From: Leptidea sinapis
Lineage: Eukaryota > Arthropoda > Insecta > Lepidoptera > Pieridae
Assembly (NCBI RefSeq): GCF_905404315.1
Contig: NC_066266.1
Coordinates: 751,501 to 815,500, forward strand
Length of the DNA: 64,000 nucleotides
Direction: 5' to 3'
In this document: piece after piece, positions 51,896 through 63,757 of the stretch
How the letters are laid out: every line of letters starts with the position of its first letter
Numbering within the stretch: the stretch's first letter is position 1
Program-made: the position numbers and the translations under genes
The notes under the pieces: model-generated
The model's database searches: none
Seen by the model: the letters and a program-made list of their open reading frames with translations, nothing else
Told to the model about the DNA's origin: nothing

Positions 51896-52294
51896 CTAAA
51901 TAAAGTGAAAAAAATTTTACTGACAATGTTAGAATTAATTACCTTTTACGTTTTTTTGTGATTTCGGTGATCGGCTTCTCTTTGTACCGCAGTCGGTGAT
52001 GATGATGATATACAGAAATACATTATTTACATAATGCATAGAGTGGTGAGTCATTGTTAGTAGGCGGACGGGGCTCATGTTAGAGTGGTCGCTAGCGATA
52101 TAAATAGCTTTTTAATTGTCTGGAGTGTTCCTGACGCCTATCCGCATATTTGTGGTATTTCCCAACGTTGGGATTTAGCTGGTGTTTAGCAAAATGTTAT
52201 GTTTGAGTGATTGACGCATTTCATCTGATCTCGTTAACCAAAGATAACGCTTTATCAGTTATTAATTGGTAATTTAACAGGAGTTTAAATTAAT

Positions 52295-52500
52295 TTCTAG
52301 GCCTTTTTAGGGTTCCGTACCCAAAGAGTAAAACGTTCGTCCGTCTGTCAGCAGGCTGTATGAACAGTGATAGTTAGTTATAGATAGTTGATATTTTCAC
52401 AGATGATGTATTTCTGTTGCCGCTATAACAACAAATACTAAAAAACAGAACAAAATAAATATTTAAGGGGGCTTCCATACAACAAACATAATTGTTATAG
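52295..52500 (+). repeat. Common lepidopteran dispersed repeat
   Basis: It begins tttttagggttccgtaccca and runs through cgtccgtctgtcagcaggct to atgtatttctgttgccgcta. I recognise the text as widespread in moths and butterflies; its class is uncertain. Confidence 0.55.
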
Positions 52501-53391
52501 ATAATGTTATGGAATCCTTCATTCGCGAGATTGACTCTAACTTGGCCGCATTACGTTTTTAAAAGAAAGCTTCTTTTAGACTATTGAGTGAGACTAAACC
52601 GCCTCGGTAGGCTTTATAAGTATTTTTTTAATAAAGTTTTCACTTATGTTGTGTGTTGAGTGTAAAGAACATATGAAAATAGTGTCTTCCACTTCCTTAC
52701 CGCCATTATTGATGTGAAAGTGAGCCTCCGCTAAAATTTAAATTTAAAATTATAACTTTTGTTAAATTAATGTTACCTCAGTTTTCAAAACGTTGATTGG
52801 TGTCCTTGTTTCAACATTCATTGATGTTGACCCAGATTTTCCAGTGGATCTAGCACAAAGCACAATCAAAATAATACCTCACTATTAAAGATTAAAGAAG
52901 AAGACTTGAACTTTGTAAAGAGATACATTCGAATACACACTTGGAAGTTATTTTGTTACAATAGTCACAGTGCATAATACGTTACTGTAAAATACTTTCT
53001 CAGTTTTGTGTACAAAAACTCTAGTGAGCCGTATTCAGTGGAGGGTACTTTTAAAAGTGTAAACTATAAATAATTTTGTACCGATGTGCCATCGTTAGGA
53101 TTATTCATAATCTATACAGGTACTTCGAGCTTATTAATAAATATTCTGTGGCAAAGAGACGTAATCGTAAAATATTGATAAAAGGTTCATTTCCTGGGAA
53201 GATATTCTGTTAGTTTATATTATTATAATTTGTATTATCAATAATCACTTAGTTATTCCGTATCCAATTTGAGTAAAATAGTGCTTAAATAATTTTAAGA
53301 AGAAAATAATAATAATTTATATGTTACTTATTCGGAAAATCATATTTCATTGCTTAATTACTTATCATTATATTATAACAAAAAGTTAAAC

Positions 53392-54318
53392 ATGCCACTA
53401 CATAGATCGCCTGAAAGGTCTAGCTCTGTGCCGGAATTGAATCAAGCTTCCGCAGCTAGCGATACCACCTCACTCTCATATGTCAGTGCCAGGGGTAACT
53501 GGAGTAAGAGAAAGCGAGAAAACTATCAAAATGAAGAGTTAAATGTCGAGCTATTAGATCTAAGGAAGGATATTAAAAATGAGATGAAAGAAATGAAAGA
53601 GCTGTTTCTCGACTCACAAAAAAATAATAATGAACAAATAAAATCCATTTTAACTGCATTGAAGGATATACAACAAGTAAACGAAGGTATTCAAAAAAGT
53701 ATTACATTCCTAAGCGACCAAAATTCAGACTTCCAAAAAAAGATAGCGTCTCTCGAAACTCAAGTCAAAAGGGACATGGAATACATCACTCTTCTAGAAA
53801 ACAAGCTTGAAGAGAGTCAAAGAACTGAAAGGAAGAATAATATTGAAATAAAAAACGTGCCTCTCAAAGGGGCTGAAAATTAACAGCATCTCATAAAGAT
53901 GGTAAAAAATTTGGCTAATAATTTAGATATGAGTATTACACAAGCCGAAATAAAGGATATTATAAATATTAAAAATAAAAAGGCAAATAACAGTACTATG
54001 ATTGTTGAATTTACTAATACTTTCACAAAAACTGAACTCATTAAATCGGCAAAATTATATAACAACAGAAACAAAAGCAATAAACTATGTGCAAAACATC
54101 TAGGTCTTCAAACAAACACAGATATACCGATTTTCATATCGGAAAACCTCACACCGAAAGGAGCCAGGCTGTATTTTCTAGCTAGAGATTTAAAATTGTC
54201 ACATAAATATAAATATTGCTGGACAAACTTCGGAAAAGTATTCCTTCGCCGGGATAATAATTCGCAGATTATTACAGTGAACAGTGAGTCTCAAGTACAA
54301 CAATTACGTAATACATGA
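53392..54318 (+). pseudogene. LINE ORF1: coiled coil plus FP-like C-terminal domain
   Basis: The start is taken at 53392 (MPLHRSPERSSSVPE), because the upstream in-frame ATG at 53350 lies in UTR-like text. A Ser-rich basic N terminus is followed by a long coiled coil (residues ~45-155: LNVELLDLRKDIKNEMKEM, LETQVKRDMEYITLLENKL). One in-frame TAA at 53881 interrupts the frame. The C-terminal part (ENLTPKGARLYFLARDLK, YCWTNFGKVFLRR) resembles the C-terminal domain found in baculovirus FP-type proteins and in insect LINE ORF1 proteins. No CCHC zinc knuckles are seen. In these elements ORF1p binds element RNA. Confidence 0.82.
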
Positions 54319-54733
54319 CTATATATAGAGTTTACTAAAATATTTTTAAGCTACCTATTTCGACTTTACTTAAATTATAATACGTTACTTTTGTTACTTT
54401 CAATCCACATTACATACACACCCTTAATACTTACACACAACTTAACTAACACTCAATACTATATTACACTAAATACTGATAGTCTTTATACACGGGCTTT
54501 TTATTTAGCATATTGTATAGTTAAATGCCTTATTATTTTTACTCAACAATGTAAATCGGTACTGTCTGGAGGCACTCACATAGCTTTCTCGCACTACTGC
54601 AACTTTGCTATGGAATTTATGGAAGGTTCTAAAATGAATATTATTTTTCTATATACATGGACAATTTATATGCATGTAACCCTTGAAAATAGAGACGCGC
54701 TTGTAGGACGTATTATTTATATGACCTTTAATA

Positions 54734-57720
54734 ATGGTTGAGTCCTTAAAAACTATAAAAGAAATAGACACTTTAGAACTAGCGCGGTCTGTTGAGTGTG
54801 ATCCCATTAAACTTAGTAACTACATAAATGTGAAGCAGAGTGATCTGACTATTGTTTCTCAAAATATACGAAGTATCTACTCTAACTTTGACGACTTCTT
54901 ATTAACTGTGTCTCACTTCAATTTTGATCCAGATATACTTGTTTTAACAGAATGCAGACTGAGTACTAACAAGCCCATACCTCAACTTCCTAATTACGAC
55001 TCTTACTTCACTACTCAACAACTGAATCAAAATGATGGGGTTACCGTCTTTATAAAGTCATCCATAAAAGCTAAAGTAAAGGAGATTAGATTGACACATG
55101 CGTCTTGTATACAAATTGATATTTTAAATAACTCATTACTATGTATCTATCGTTCCCCATCAATATCGAACATTGAACCGTTTTTAAATTCGTTATGCTG
55201 TCAGCTTAGTAAAATTAAAACAAAAAACAACATAATTATTACCGGAGACTTGAATATAAATCTTATACCAAAAAACGATCTCTCTCAAGAATACAGGAAT
55301 AGAGTAAATTATCTCAACACACTCTCAGATTATGGGATACTTCCAGGTCACACGCTGGGAACTAGGGAAAATTCATGCTTGGATCATATTATGTTAAAAA
55401 TAAATAAACAAAAAATCTCGGCTTTTATCGCCATATTACATACAACTACAACGGACTACTACACTACATTTTTATGCCTGTCTAAAATTAAACATTTTAT
55501 GAGAGCCAATAAGATAAAAAGTACAATAGACTATGAAAAGGCTCGAAATTATTTACAAGACTTAGGATTACTTGAATTATTTAACTGCACTGATCCGAAT
55601 GTGTTGAGTGAGCAGCTACTGCAAAAATTATCAGATTCTATAAAAAATAATATTGTAACAGTAAAAATACCAAAGAGCAAACGAATTATTAAGCCGTGGA
55701 TTACTCCCGGTATTCTTAGATGTATAAATAACAGAAATAAATTACAAATGCAGTCAAAACATGATCCTCATAACGAAATATTAAAAATAACATATAGTAG
55801 ATACAGAAACTATGTAAATAACTTAATAAAAAAACTAAAAAGGCAATACGAAAGAGATCTCATTGCAAAATCCGTCGCTAAAAATAAATTACTCTGGAGA
55901 AATATAAAAAACATCACATACTCAAGTAAAACTAAATCTAAGAGCACAGAGTTACTAAACACCAAATCTTCACCTTATGAATCAGCAAATTTCGTAAACA
56001 AGTTCTTTGCAGACATTGGTAAGCAACTTGCAGAACATATAGATCCTACGCCATTGCACATTTTCAATAATCTAATTAATAATACAGTCACTCAATTAAT
56101 CTCTTTCGTACTTCTTGAAACAGACCTTAACGAAGTAGATATTGTGTTAAAGAGTCTTAAAACGAACAGTGCTCCTGGGTGGGATGGGATCCCAACTAAG
56201 TATTTAAAGTATGTAAAGAATGATATTGTACCAATTATAACCCATCTTGCAAATCTTTGCTTTAGTAAGGTAATCTTCCCTTCCTCCTTAAAACAGTCAA
56301 TTATTACCCCAGTATACAAGAATGGGGACAGAAATGACGTTAATAATTACAGACCTATATCTATCTTGCCTTGCATTTCTAAAATTTTAGAAAAGCTAAT
56401 AAATTCGCGCCTTCTTAACTTTCTTAACAGATTTAATATAATATCTCCCTCGCAATTTGGATTCAGAAAAGGTATATCCACATATAGAAGACGCTGTAAC
56501 TGCGCTATCTTCATTAGTAACCGAACATCTTGATCAAAATTCAAAGTGTATAACAGTATTTCTAGACTTAAAAAAAGCCTTTGACACGGTTTCTGTCCCT
56601 ATTCTTGTGAACAAGCTGGAAAATATTGGAATCAGAGGTATGCCTTTAACTCTTTTTAAAGATTATCTTTCTCAAAGAAAACAAAAAGTAAAATTAGAAC
56701 AGTATTCCAGCGAAGCTACAGAGGTAACATATGGTGTACCTCAGGGCAGCATATTAGGCCCTACTTTATTCCTAATATATATAAACGAACTGTGCGATCT
56801 TACAATCGATAATGCTAAAATTTTTTCGTACGCTGATGATACAGCCGTTGTCTTTTCTGGAAGTACCTGGGCAGATGTAAAAAATAGCACTGAAAAAGGA
56901 ATGGCTCAAATATCTGCTTGGCTGAAGTCTAATTTACTATCATTAAATACTTCTAAAACAAATTATATATGCTTCAGTATTTATAATAATAATCAGCCCG
57001 ATGGCAACTTTAATCTGAAAGTTCATAACTGTAAACTTAGCAAACATAATAACTGTAACTGTCCCCAAATCAATAAAGTAGATAATTTCAAATATCTAGG
57101 AGTCATACTTGATCAGAGGCTCTCCTGGTACCCTCACCTTGAGCAACTGGCTGAAAGAGTCAGAAAATTAATATGGGTTTTTCGCTCGCTGAGGTACGTG
57201 GTCCCAAAGAATGACAAATCTGAGAACGATAGTGATTCCTCTAACACTCTGCTAAAGAGAATATATACTGCACTAGTTGAATCCATCCATCCATCCAGTG
57301 TGGGGAGGTGCTGCAAAAATAAAGTTTTTAGACATTGAGCGCTCGCAACGAGCATTGATTAAGGCCATGTATTTCAAACGTTACAGATATTCTACAGAAC
57401 AACTTTACCTTGAGTGCGGTTTACTCTCTGTGAGGAAACTGTTTCTGAAACATGTTTTAATCAAAAAACATAAAGAAGTACCATATCTCGTAAATAATAA
57501 ACAAAGTAGGAGGCAACCTAACGTAACTAAAGTCCCTCGAACAAAAACAAAGTTTGCTAGCGCACAATACAATAGTCTCTCAGCTCAAATTTACAATAAA
57601 ATAAATAAAAAACTACATATCCACTCAAAACAATATAACGATTGTAAAAAAATCGTAGAGAAGTGGTTAAAGTCTCTCGACTATGAGGCAACAGAGATTT
57701 TACTTAAACAACTTAAATAA
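54734..57720 (+). pseudogene. LINE ORF2: APE endonuclease and reverse transcriptase, two frameshifts
   Basis: Read across three frames: 54734-56475 (frame 2), ~56476-57290 (frame 3), ~57291-57720 (frame 1). The endonuclease has VSQNIRS, LTEC with the metal-binding Glu, ITGDLNI (GDxN), SCLDHI, and TTTTDYYTTF, where the usual catalytic His is Tyr. The RT has NNYRPISILPCISKILEKLI, FLDLKKAFDTV with the first Asp, YGVPQGSILGPTLFLIYINE, and SYADDTAVVF with the Asp pair intact. The first frameshift follows FGFRKG near 56478; the second is in an atcc repeat at ~57283-57296. Confidence 0.87.
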
Positions 57721-58193
57721 TGTACAGAGTATAATAACTTATCCAATGTTTACATAGATCAGACAGAAAATATTCCACACGCACTTAACATATATACACG
57801 CACACAACACTCACAAAAACACACAGTATCGCACGCACACACACACTCACACATAGTTACACATATTTATCATTTATGTTTATAATAATAAAAAGTGACT
57901 TACATGTTCGATAAGAATTAAAAATCGTAATTGTAAATCTTTGTCGCTGTAATTGTTAAGGTGTTCAAAAGTAACTTTCCAAATATTTAAATTGTTAATT
58001 TATATTCATTTCATAACTTTATTATTATTTCACCACCATGTCAATAAAACTTTTGTTAAATATAACACATTGCTGAATTGGAAGAGCGGAGACACCTGGT
58101 ACAGGCATTATTTGCTTAAAAGGTGACTCCGGCCACTAGCTGCTGTAAACTATGATTTTAAGAGAAATAAATTATTATTATTATTATTATTAT

Positions 58194-60350
58194 AAATACA
58201 CAATAACAATAGTGCTAATGGACTCTGAGTAAATTAAGTTAAAATTAAATTGCTCAAAAGCCTAAGGCTAGATTATATCAAAATTTAGGTCTTTATCATA
58301 AAAAAATGTTGAGTGGTCTTTAACCAAAAACCGATTTTTATAATTTTATTTGTGCTTTGAATTTTTGAAGTGGTCGAGAAACAGTCGTAATATTAATTGT
58401 AAAATTTTAATCGATTTTTGTCGACAAATAGTTCTGTGATATATTAGTTAATTTGTATTAATACATCCTTATCGTGACATATAAAATATTTTGGTAAATA
58501 CAAGGTTCCCTATCTATAATTAAACTAATCTACTCTTGCTCGTCTTTCAATATAGGCCTCATTTATATATTATACCAATTTATTACTCTACCTCACTAAC
58601 ATCAACCGGCAAACGCTAGTTGTTGCAGAGTTAGAAAGTATAATAAGTGCGGTATAATGTGTAGTTTGTGTTGGGGTTAGTTTTAAAGACATATTGAGAA
58701 AGAGTGAAATTATTAAAGTGTGAAGTTAAAGAAGAGGTAGTATTTACAGTTATTGAAAATAATATTTAAAGTGACTCAGTGATGTAGAGAGGAGATGAAA
58801 AAAATGAATTGACTGTACAAATTAATCAGTTCCATATCCGATTGGTTTGATACTCTGTGGTTGCACTGTTGTAATACAGATAACACTACTATTACGCCGT
58901 AACTTTCACGCGGAGTTCCTGAAAGTAAAAACGGCGCGCGCACGCCGCTGAAACTTGCAGCGAAAGTTTACAAGCTTTCAAGTTTCAGTTGATGGTTGGT
59001 TGTCGCCGCGTGCTGACGTGTGTCGCCCGATGTTGTATGCAATCGTGTGCTATCTGTATTGTACGAATAGTGTTTCTGTGTCGTGAGTGTAGAAATTGGT
59101 AGTTTTAACGATCGGTAAATGTTGCTCTGTTAGACTCACTTTCATTTTTTTTTTCAATAATTGAGAATTGTTTTATATGTTTTTTATTTAAGCATGACCT
59201 CTAGCTATGTACATGTACAAAGGATTTTTTGGGCATCCGATTTACTTGAAAATTTGCAGACGTATAAAGGATTATACAATATATTCATAGCTCATTTCTA
59301 ATATCCTTACAGTAAGCACTGGTATATTATTTTATTTAGAATTTTAAGGATTTTCAGCCACGTTTAAAATACAAATACATACATACTCACAGATTAACAT
59401 GAAACAACACCCTTTATGTGTGAACACAATGGCAAAGACACAGTGAAAGTGCATGATTACAAATAGTGGCAACACTATAACCAAACATATTTTCCTAAAA
59501 ATAGGCTGCATAATTATGCTGCATGTCAGTGCAGCTTTGAATCTAGTATAATAAATAATATTTTAGTTTATATAATATGTTTGTAAGAACCAAAGTTCGC
59601 ACTATAATTGTTATAATATAAGCGGACTGAACAGTCGTGATATCAGTAGCAGTACAGACAGTAGTGACGGACTAGATAAACATAAAACTAATTTTATTGA
59701 AGTAGGCCTTATTTTGTGTCAATCCATAATTACCGAAATTTATTGACGTATCTTGAGTGAAAAGACCGCTAATATTTGTCTTCAATCAATTTGACACGTG
59801 TTGTGCCACTACACTAGGCCTCCTCAGGAGATGTTGACTCGCCGAATTCTGCAGCACAAGACTGTCGACGATTGTCCCGTGCCAGATAACTTAAAAAGTT
59901 GGAAAGCTTAACATAGCTGATAAAAGTTTTATTGTCGTCACCACATTTCTGTGTTCTTTTAGTGACAAAAGCGGTTATTACTATAGTTTTGACTGATTTA
60001 AACTTAACACTTTACTCAAAAACAGTGTTTTTATTTATAAATATGCACTGTATAAGAGTCTCTGGGTCTTACGGTCTTATATGTGATAATTATTACGTTA
60101 GTAAATATTTTAACAAGACGACAGAATGCTAATCTTTCCTTCCAACAAGAATACGAATTTAAATATAATTTCGACTTGACATTGACCCAATAAGAATGTC
60201 AACAAATTAACACTCATTAAGAGTCAGTAGGCCGGAAAATTATTTCAGTACTGAAATGAGTCACAAAGTCTAATTTTCAGGTTAAACGAAACGAAAGATG
60301 ATTATTTCGTACGCAACTGGCCGCAATATGACCTGCGTATATTATATATA
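58194..60350. other. No recognised gene; CpG-rich block near 58890-59110
   Basis: Mostly AT-rich. One block (58890-59110) is richer in CpG, with an inverted repeat ctgaaacttg / caagtttcag at ~58947-58988. A dispersed repeat fragment lies at 59720-59900. No RhoGEF2 exon was recognised. Confidence 0.35.
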
Positions 60351-60785
60351 TACTGGGTGGCCGAGAAGTTGACGTCCAAAGCTAAAACTTGAATTTGGCA
60401 CATTTTATTGGCCAATGTTCTGGGTTTTTTAAATAGTTAGAAGCCCTAGGCTCCCCATTTTATTTTATTTTTTGATATCTTGAACATTTTCATGAATTTA
60501 GCTGGAGCAGTTATCTTGACCTTACGACTCAATTCTAAACTTGTTCCGCATTGTCTGAAATATTCATAGTTTCTTATGTGGTTATTGCAACTGTAGTTAA
60601 TAATTATCAACAATAAAATTAACTAAGTGTTCAAAAAAATTAGAAAAAAGTTCTAAACCACAATTAGGTGAAAAAAGCGGATAAAAGGGGAAAAAAATAT
60701 TATTTCCTAAACTACGCAAAATCGTAGATCATTTTTCAGGCTTTCAAATTTTAGCTTTGGACGTCAACTTCTCGGCCACCCTGTA
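60351..60785. mobile_element. 435-bp MITE with ~42-bp TIRs
   Basis: The left end tactgggtggccgagaagtt and the complement of the right end (tacagggtggccgagaagtt) match for about 42 bp with two or three differences. TA at both ends points to a Tc1/mariner-type transposase. There is no coding capacity. Confidence 0.88.
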
Positions 60786-60799
60786 TAATCTGCGTATAT

Positions 60800-61015
60800 A
60801 AGTCAAAGTGAAATAGACTTTATTCAATTAGGCTTAAACTACGCGTTTTTGAATAGTCACTGAAAATATTTCTTTTAAATTACTGAATTTACCATATGTT
60901 CGGAAAAAGTTGAGCTCGTGAGAAGAACATACAAGAAACTCAACGGCCTCTTTTCAATCAAATAGAGTATTTTACAATGGTTGTTATACATAACAAATTA
61001 GTATGCCGCATCCAT
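60800..61015 (-). repeat. LINE 3' UTR repeat, copy of 37065-37290
   Basis: Shares gagctcgtgagaagaacata and caagaaactcaacggc with the copy near exon m. Confidence 0.7.
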
Positions 61016-61365
61016 TATATGAATCGTGTTTGAATAATATTATAAAAAGTAATAAAGAATAAACTGTTTAAATGTAAATTAGGTATCGTATATTGGATGC
61101 ATCAATCTTTAAAACTTGAATTCATTGTTTGAGAAAGAATGCTTCGTGAACATGATGGTCGTGATTACTGTCATATATAGGCTTGGAAACCGGAGAAAAT
61201 TGTTATCATTAACAGGTATTAACGTTCAAGTTCATTTAGCGTTATTCTACCTTTAACCGAAGTATTACTTATGTTCATTTGTAGGGCTTTGTTGAATAAA
61301 GCGGTTAAAACAATTTTTTTTTTCATCTTGGTGTAATTTGTTCAGAGCTCATTTTACTTTTTATA

Positions 61366-62090
61366 TACATGACGTTCCAAAGTTATGGGACATAAATATC
61401 CTAGATATGGTACTTTACTGAAAGAAGCCTTTATGTCATTTTTAAAAGTTAGTAATACTGCATTCAATAATTTTCTAAAAATTACTTGACTCATCTGGGA
61501 ATCGAACCGACTTAAATGTAAAGAAGCACCCCTACTTTTATGATGCCAATTGAAAGACTGGCCAAAATTAAAAACTCTTCTTAAGTAACATAGTATTTTA
61601 AAAGAAAGTAGTCAATTAAGGGTATTTTTTTGTAAATTAATTAATTAATTAAATGCTCAAAATGTGATCTCTCTTGTCTTACGCAAATCGCCAATATTTA
61701 ATGAGTCCCCTGACTGTTGATTTTCTTATCATTTTATGGTGAATACTCGATATGATAATTATGGCACAATTCTGTTTGTAACTCGCCCACGTCGCCCACT
61801 TGAAATTTGACTGAAACATTTTACGTTGTTCCTTTCTTTTAAAATACTATGTTACATAAGAAGAGTTATTAATTTTCGGCCATTCTTTCGATTGGCATCA
61901 TAAAAGTATTGTTTTTTTTTTTACATTAAGTCGGTTCGATTCTCAAGCAAGTAATTTTTATAAAATCTTTGAATGCGGCATTATAAGCTTTTCAAAATAA
62001 CATAAAGTCTTCTTTCAGTAAAATACCCTCTCTATCTACGATATTTAAGGTACTTTCCCTTCATGTCCCATAACTTTGGGACGCCCTGTA
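61366..62090. mobile_element. 725-bp foldback element with ~245-bp inverted arms
   Basis: Arms 61366-61608 and 61833-62090 are reverse complements over their whole length with some mismatches and one insertion; for example ccaaagttatgggacat is read at both termini and tagtattttaaaagaaag at both inner ends. The loop (61609-61832) has no ORF. The termini tacagggcgtcccaaag resemble mariner-type MITE ends. Confidence 0.88.
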
Positions 62091-62581
62091 TATTTACTAT
62101 TGGTTTAATGAAATAGGGACAGTTTCAGTATTTATGGCAAGACTAAGGTATATAAGAGATAACGGATGCCATATATGAATATATCTAATACATATGGCAC
62201 AATTTTATATTTACACGCGCGAAACATGCGGCACAACTACTTATCATGTATGAATATATTCCGATCGAATGTTCTGTTTTGGTTTCTGCGTGTCGTTTAA
62301 AGATTTATATTCAAAGTAGGTACTTTTAATATTGGTTAATATATAAATAAAGAGCATTAGTAGGATACCTACTAAACATTACATTGATTTAGGTCATAAT
62401 TGTGATTTGCAAGTTAACATTTTGAATATCAATATTGACAGTCAATAAATTAAATTATAATTAATAGTAATTTTACAGTAAAGTTGAAATATTATACAAG
62501 ATTTTTTGGCCGATGCCTATGTTATTACCAACGTATGGTGTTTAGCCGGGCTCATATATTTTCACATTATTTCGATTGGTC

Positions 62582-62626
62582 CTGCTGAGTGTACATACAT
62601 ATCCAATATGTATGTACACTCAGCAG
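62582..62626. repeat. Perfect 21-bp inverted repeat with 3-nt spacer
   Basis: The left arm ctgctgagtgtacatacata(t), spacer cca, and right arm (a)tatgtatgtacactcagcag are exact complements. It could extrude as a cruciform. There is no poly(U) context, and the genome is eukaryotic, so it is not called a terminator. Confidence 0.92.
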
Positions 62627-62864
62627 CAATATAAAGATAGATAGAGTTAAAGTGCAGCAAAATAGTCTAGGCAAAGCATGAGTGATGCTTATACAAACTG
62701 CCGCGTACTGAATCAATCAATCAACAGATGGCCCTATGTATTTATGTAAAGCATAAAACGGGCTTTTGTGGTTGACCTTGTGCGTAAAAAGTTTTTACAT
62801 CCAGTTGTTGTCGAACGTAACAATATAATATAACTAAGAATAAGTTGATTTCCACTTGTTTTCC

Positions 62865-63050
62865 AAAGCTTGGTTGTATGTGGAATAAAGTTCCTTTTAA
62901 GACGCACTGTGGAGGAACGTCACACATCCAGATGGTAAGGATGGTATATCCTAATTTGTGTCGTATCGTGCGAAGGTAGCATTCGGCGGCAGGAATCAGC
63001 TCAAACAGCTCTTCGGAACAATCCCCTTAATAAAAGCGGTAGAAAAAACA
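62865..63050 (-). mobile_element. Family A LINE fragment, minus strand
   Basis: gtggaggaacgtcacacatc, cgtatcgtgcgaaggtagca and agctcaaacagctcttcgga are the reverse of family A thumb-region text. Confidence 0.75.
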
Positions 63051-63227
63051 CAATGAAATGATTATTTCGCTACAGCATAGTAAATAACAATAATAATCTT
63101 TATTTGCGAAATAGCTACTTTTTTTACAAATGAACAGTTAACATTATATGAGAAAAAGAAAAAATAACAATATAAATGGTAAAAAACAACATGGAAGAGC
63201 TTTGACACATGAGAACAAGTGCATCTA

Positions 63228-63328
63228 CGTTGATTTACAGATGCAAGAGAATGTGGGCGGCGGTGATCACTTAACACTAGGTGACCTGTACGCTCGTTTG
63301 TCCTCCTGTTTCCATAAAAAAATACAGA
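63228..63328 (+). mobile_element. Family A LINE 3' tail
   Basis: gagaatgtgggcggcggtga through acgctcgtttgtcctcctgt plus a short poly(A). Confidence 0.8.
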
Positions 63329-63689
63329 TACTTACTGTGGAAAATGAGTAATTTTTACGTCACTTATTGGAGAGATTTACGTTCATTACACAAGCTTCAG
63401 ACAAATAAAAACAATGATGTCTTTTAGATTTTATAATGACTTAATTACTTAAAGTATAATTTGAAGATTCGCTCTTTGGTCAGTTTACAAGTGAAGAGCT
63501 ATTGTTACCGTTCTGTTAAACATTATGTAACGGTATAGCGTGCAAGTATTATGATTTTCCGGTGTAAGTAATTGGCGTAATGGCGCTACGTGCCGTCGCA
63601 GTTAGTTGACAACAGTTTCCTAATTCAGAAGTCGATGTCCTGTTACTGTCATGTGGGCTTTGAGTATGTAACCATCCGGAGATGACTTT

Positions 63690-63757
63690 TTTATGGAAAA
63701 AGGAGGACAAAAGAGCGTTCTGGTCACCTGGTGTTAAGTGATCACTGCCGCCCACAT
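63690..63757 (-). mobile_element. Family A LINE 3' tail, minus strand
   Basis: gaaaaaggaggacaaaagag and cacctggtgttaagtgatca, the reverse of the family A tail. Nothing else was recognised to 64000. Confidence 0.75.

Larger units (their letters stand above)
53000..58193 (+). mobile_element. Nearly complete CR1/jockey-superfamily LINE
   Basis: It has ORF1 (53392-54318), ORF2 (54734-57720) and a 3' UTR of about 450 bp ending in agagaaataaattattatta and an (ATT)n tail at ~58169-58192. The 5' boundary lies somewhere between 52500 and 53392. Damage is light: one in-frame stop in ORF1 and two frameshifts in ORF2. This suggests recent insertion compared with the other LINEs here. Confidence 0.88.

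Noticed and set aside
53899..54318. Inserted baculovirus gene
   Set aside because: The FP-like domain is the C terminus of a LINE ORF1, followed by ORF2 and a LINE 3' tail, with no viral neighbours.
54391..54741. ORF between LINE ORF1 and ORF2
   Set aside because: Its composition is that of non-coding spacer, and no similarity to LINE proteins was seen.
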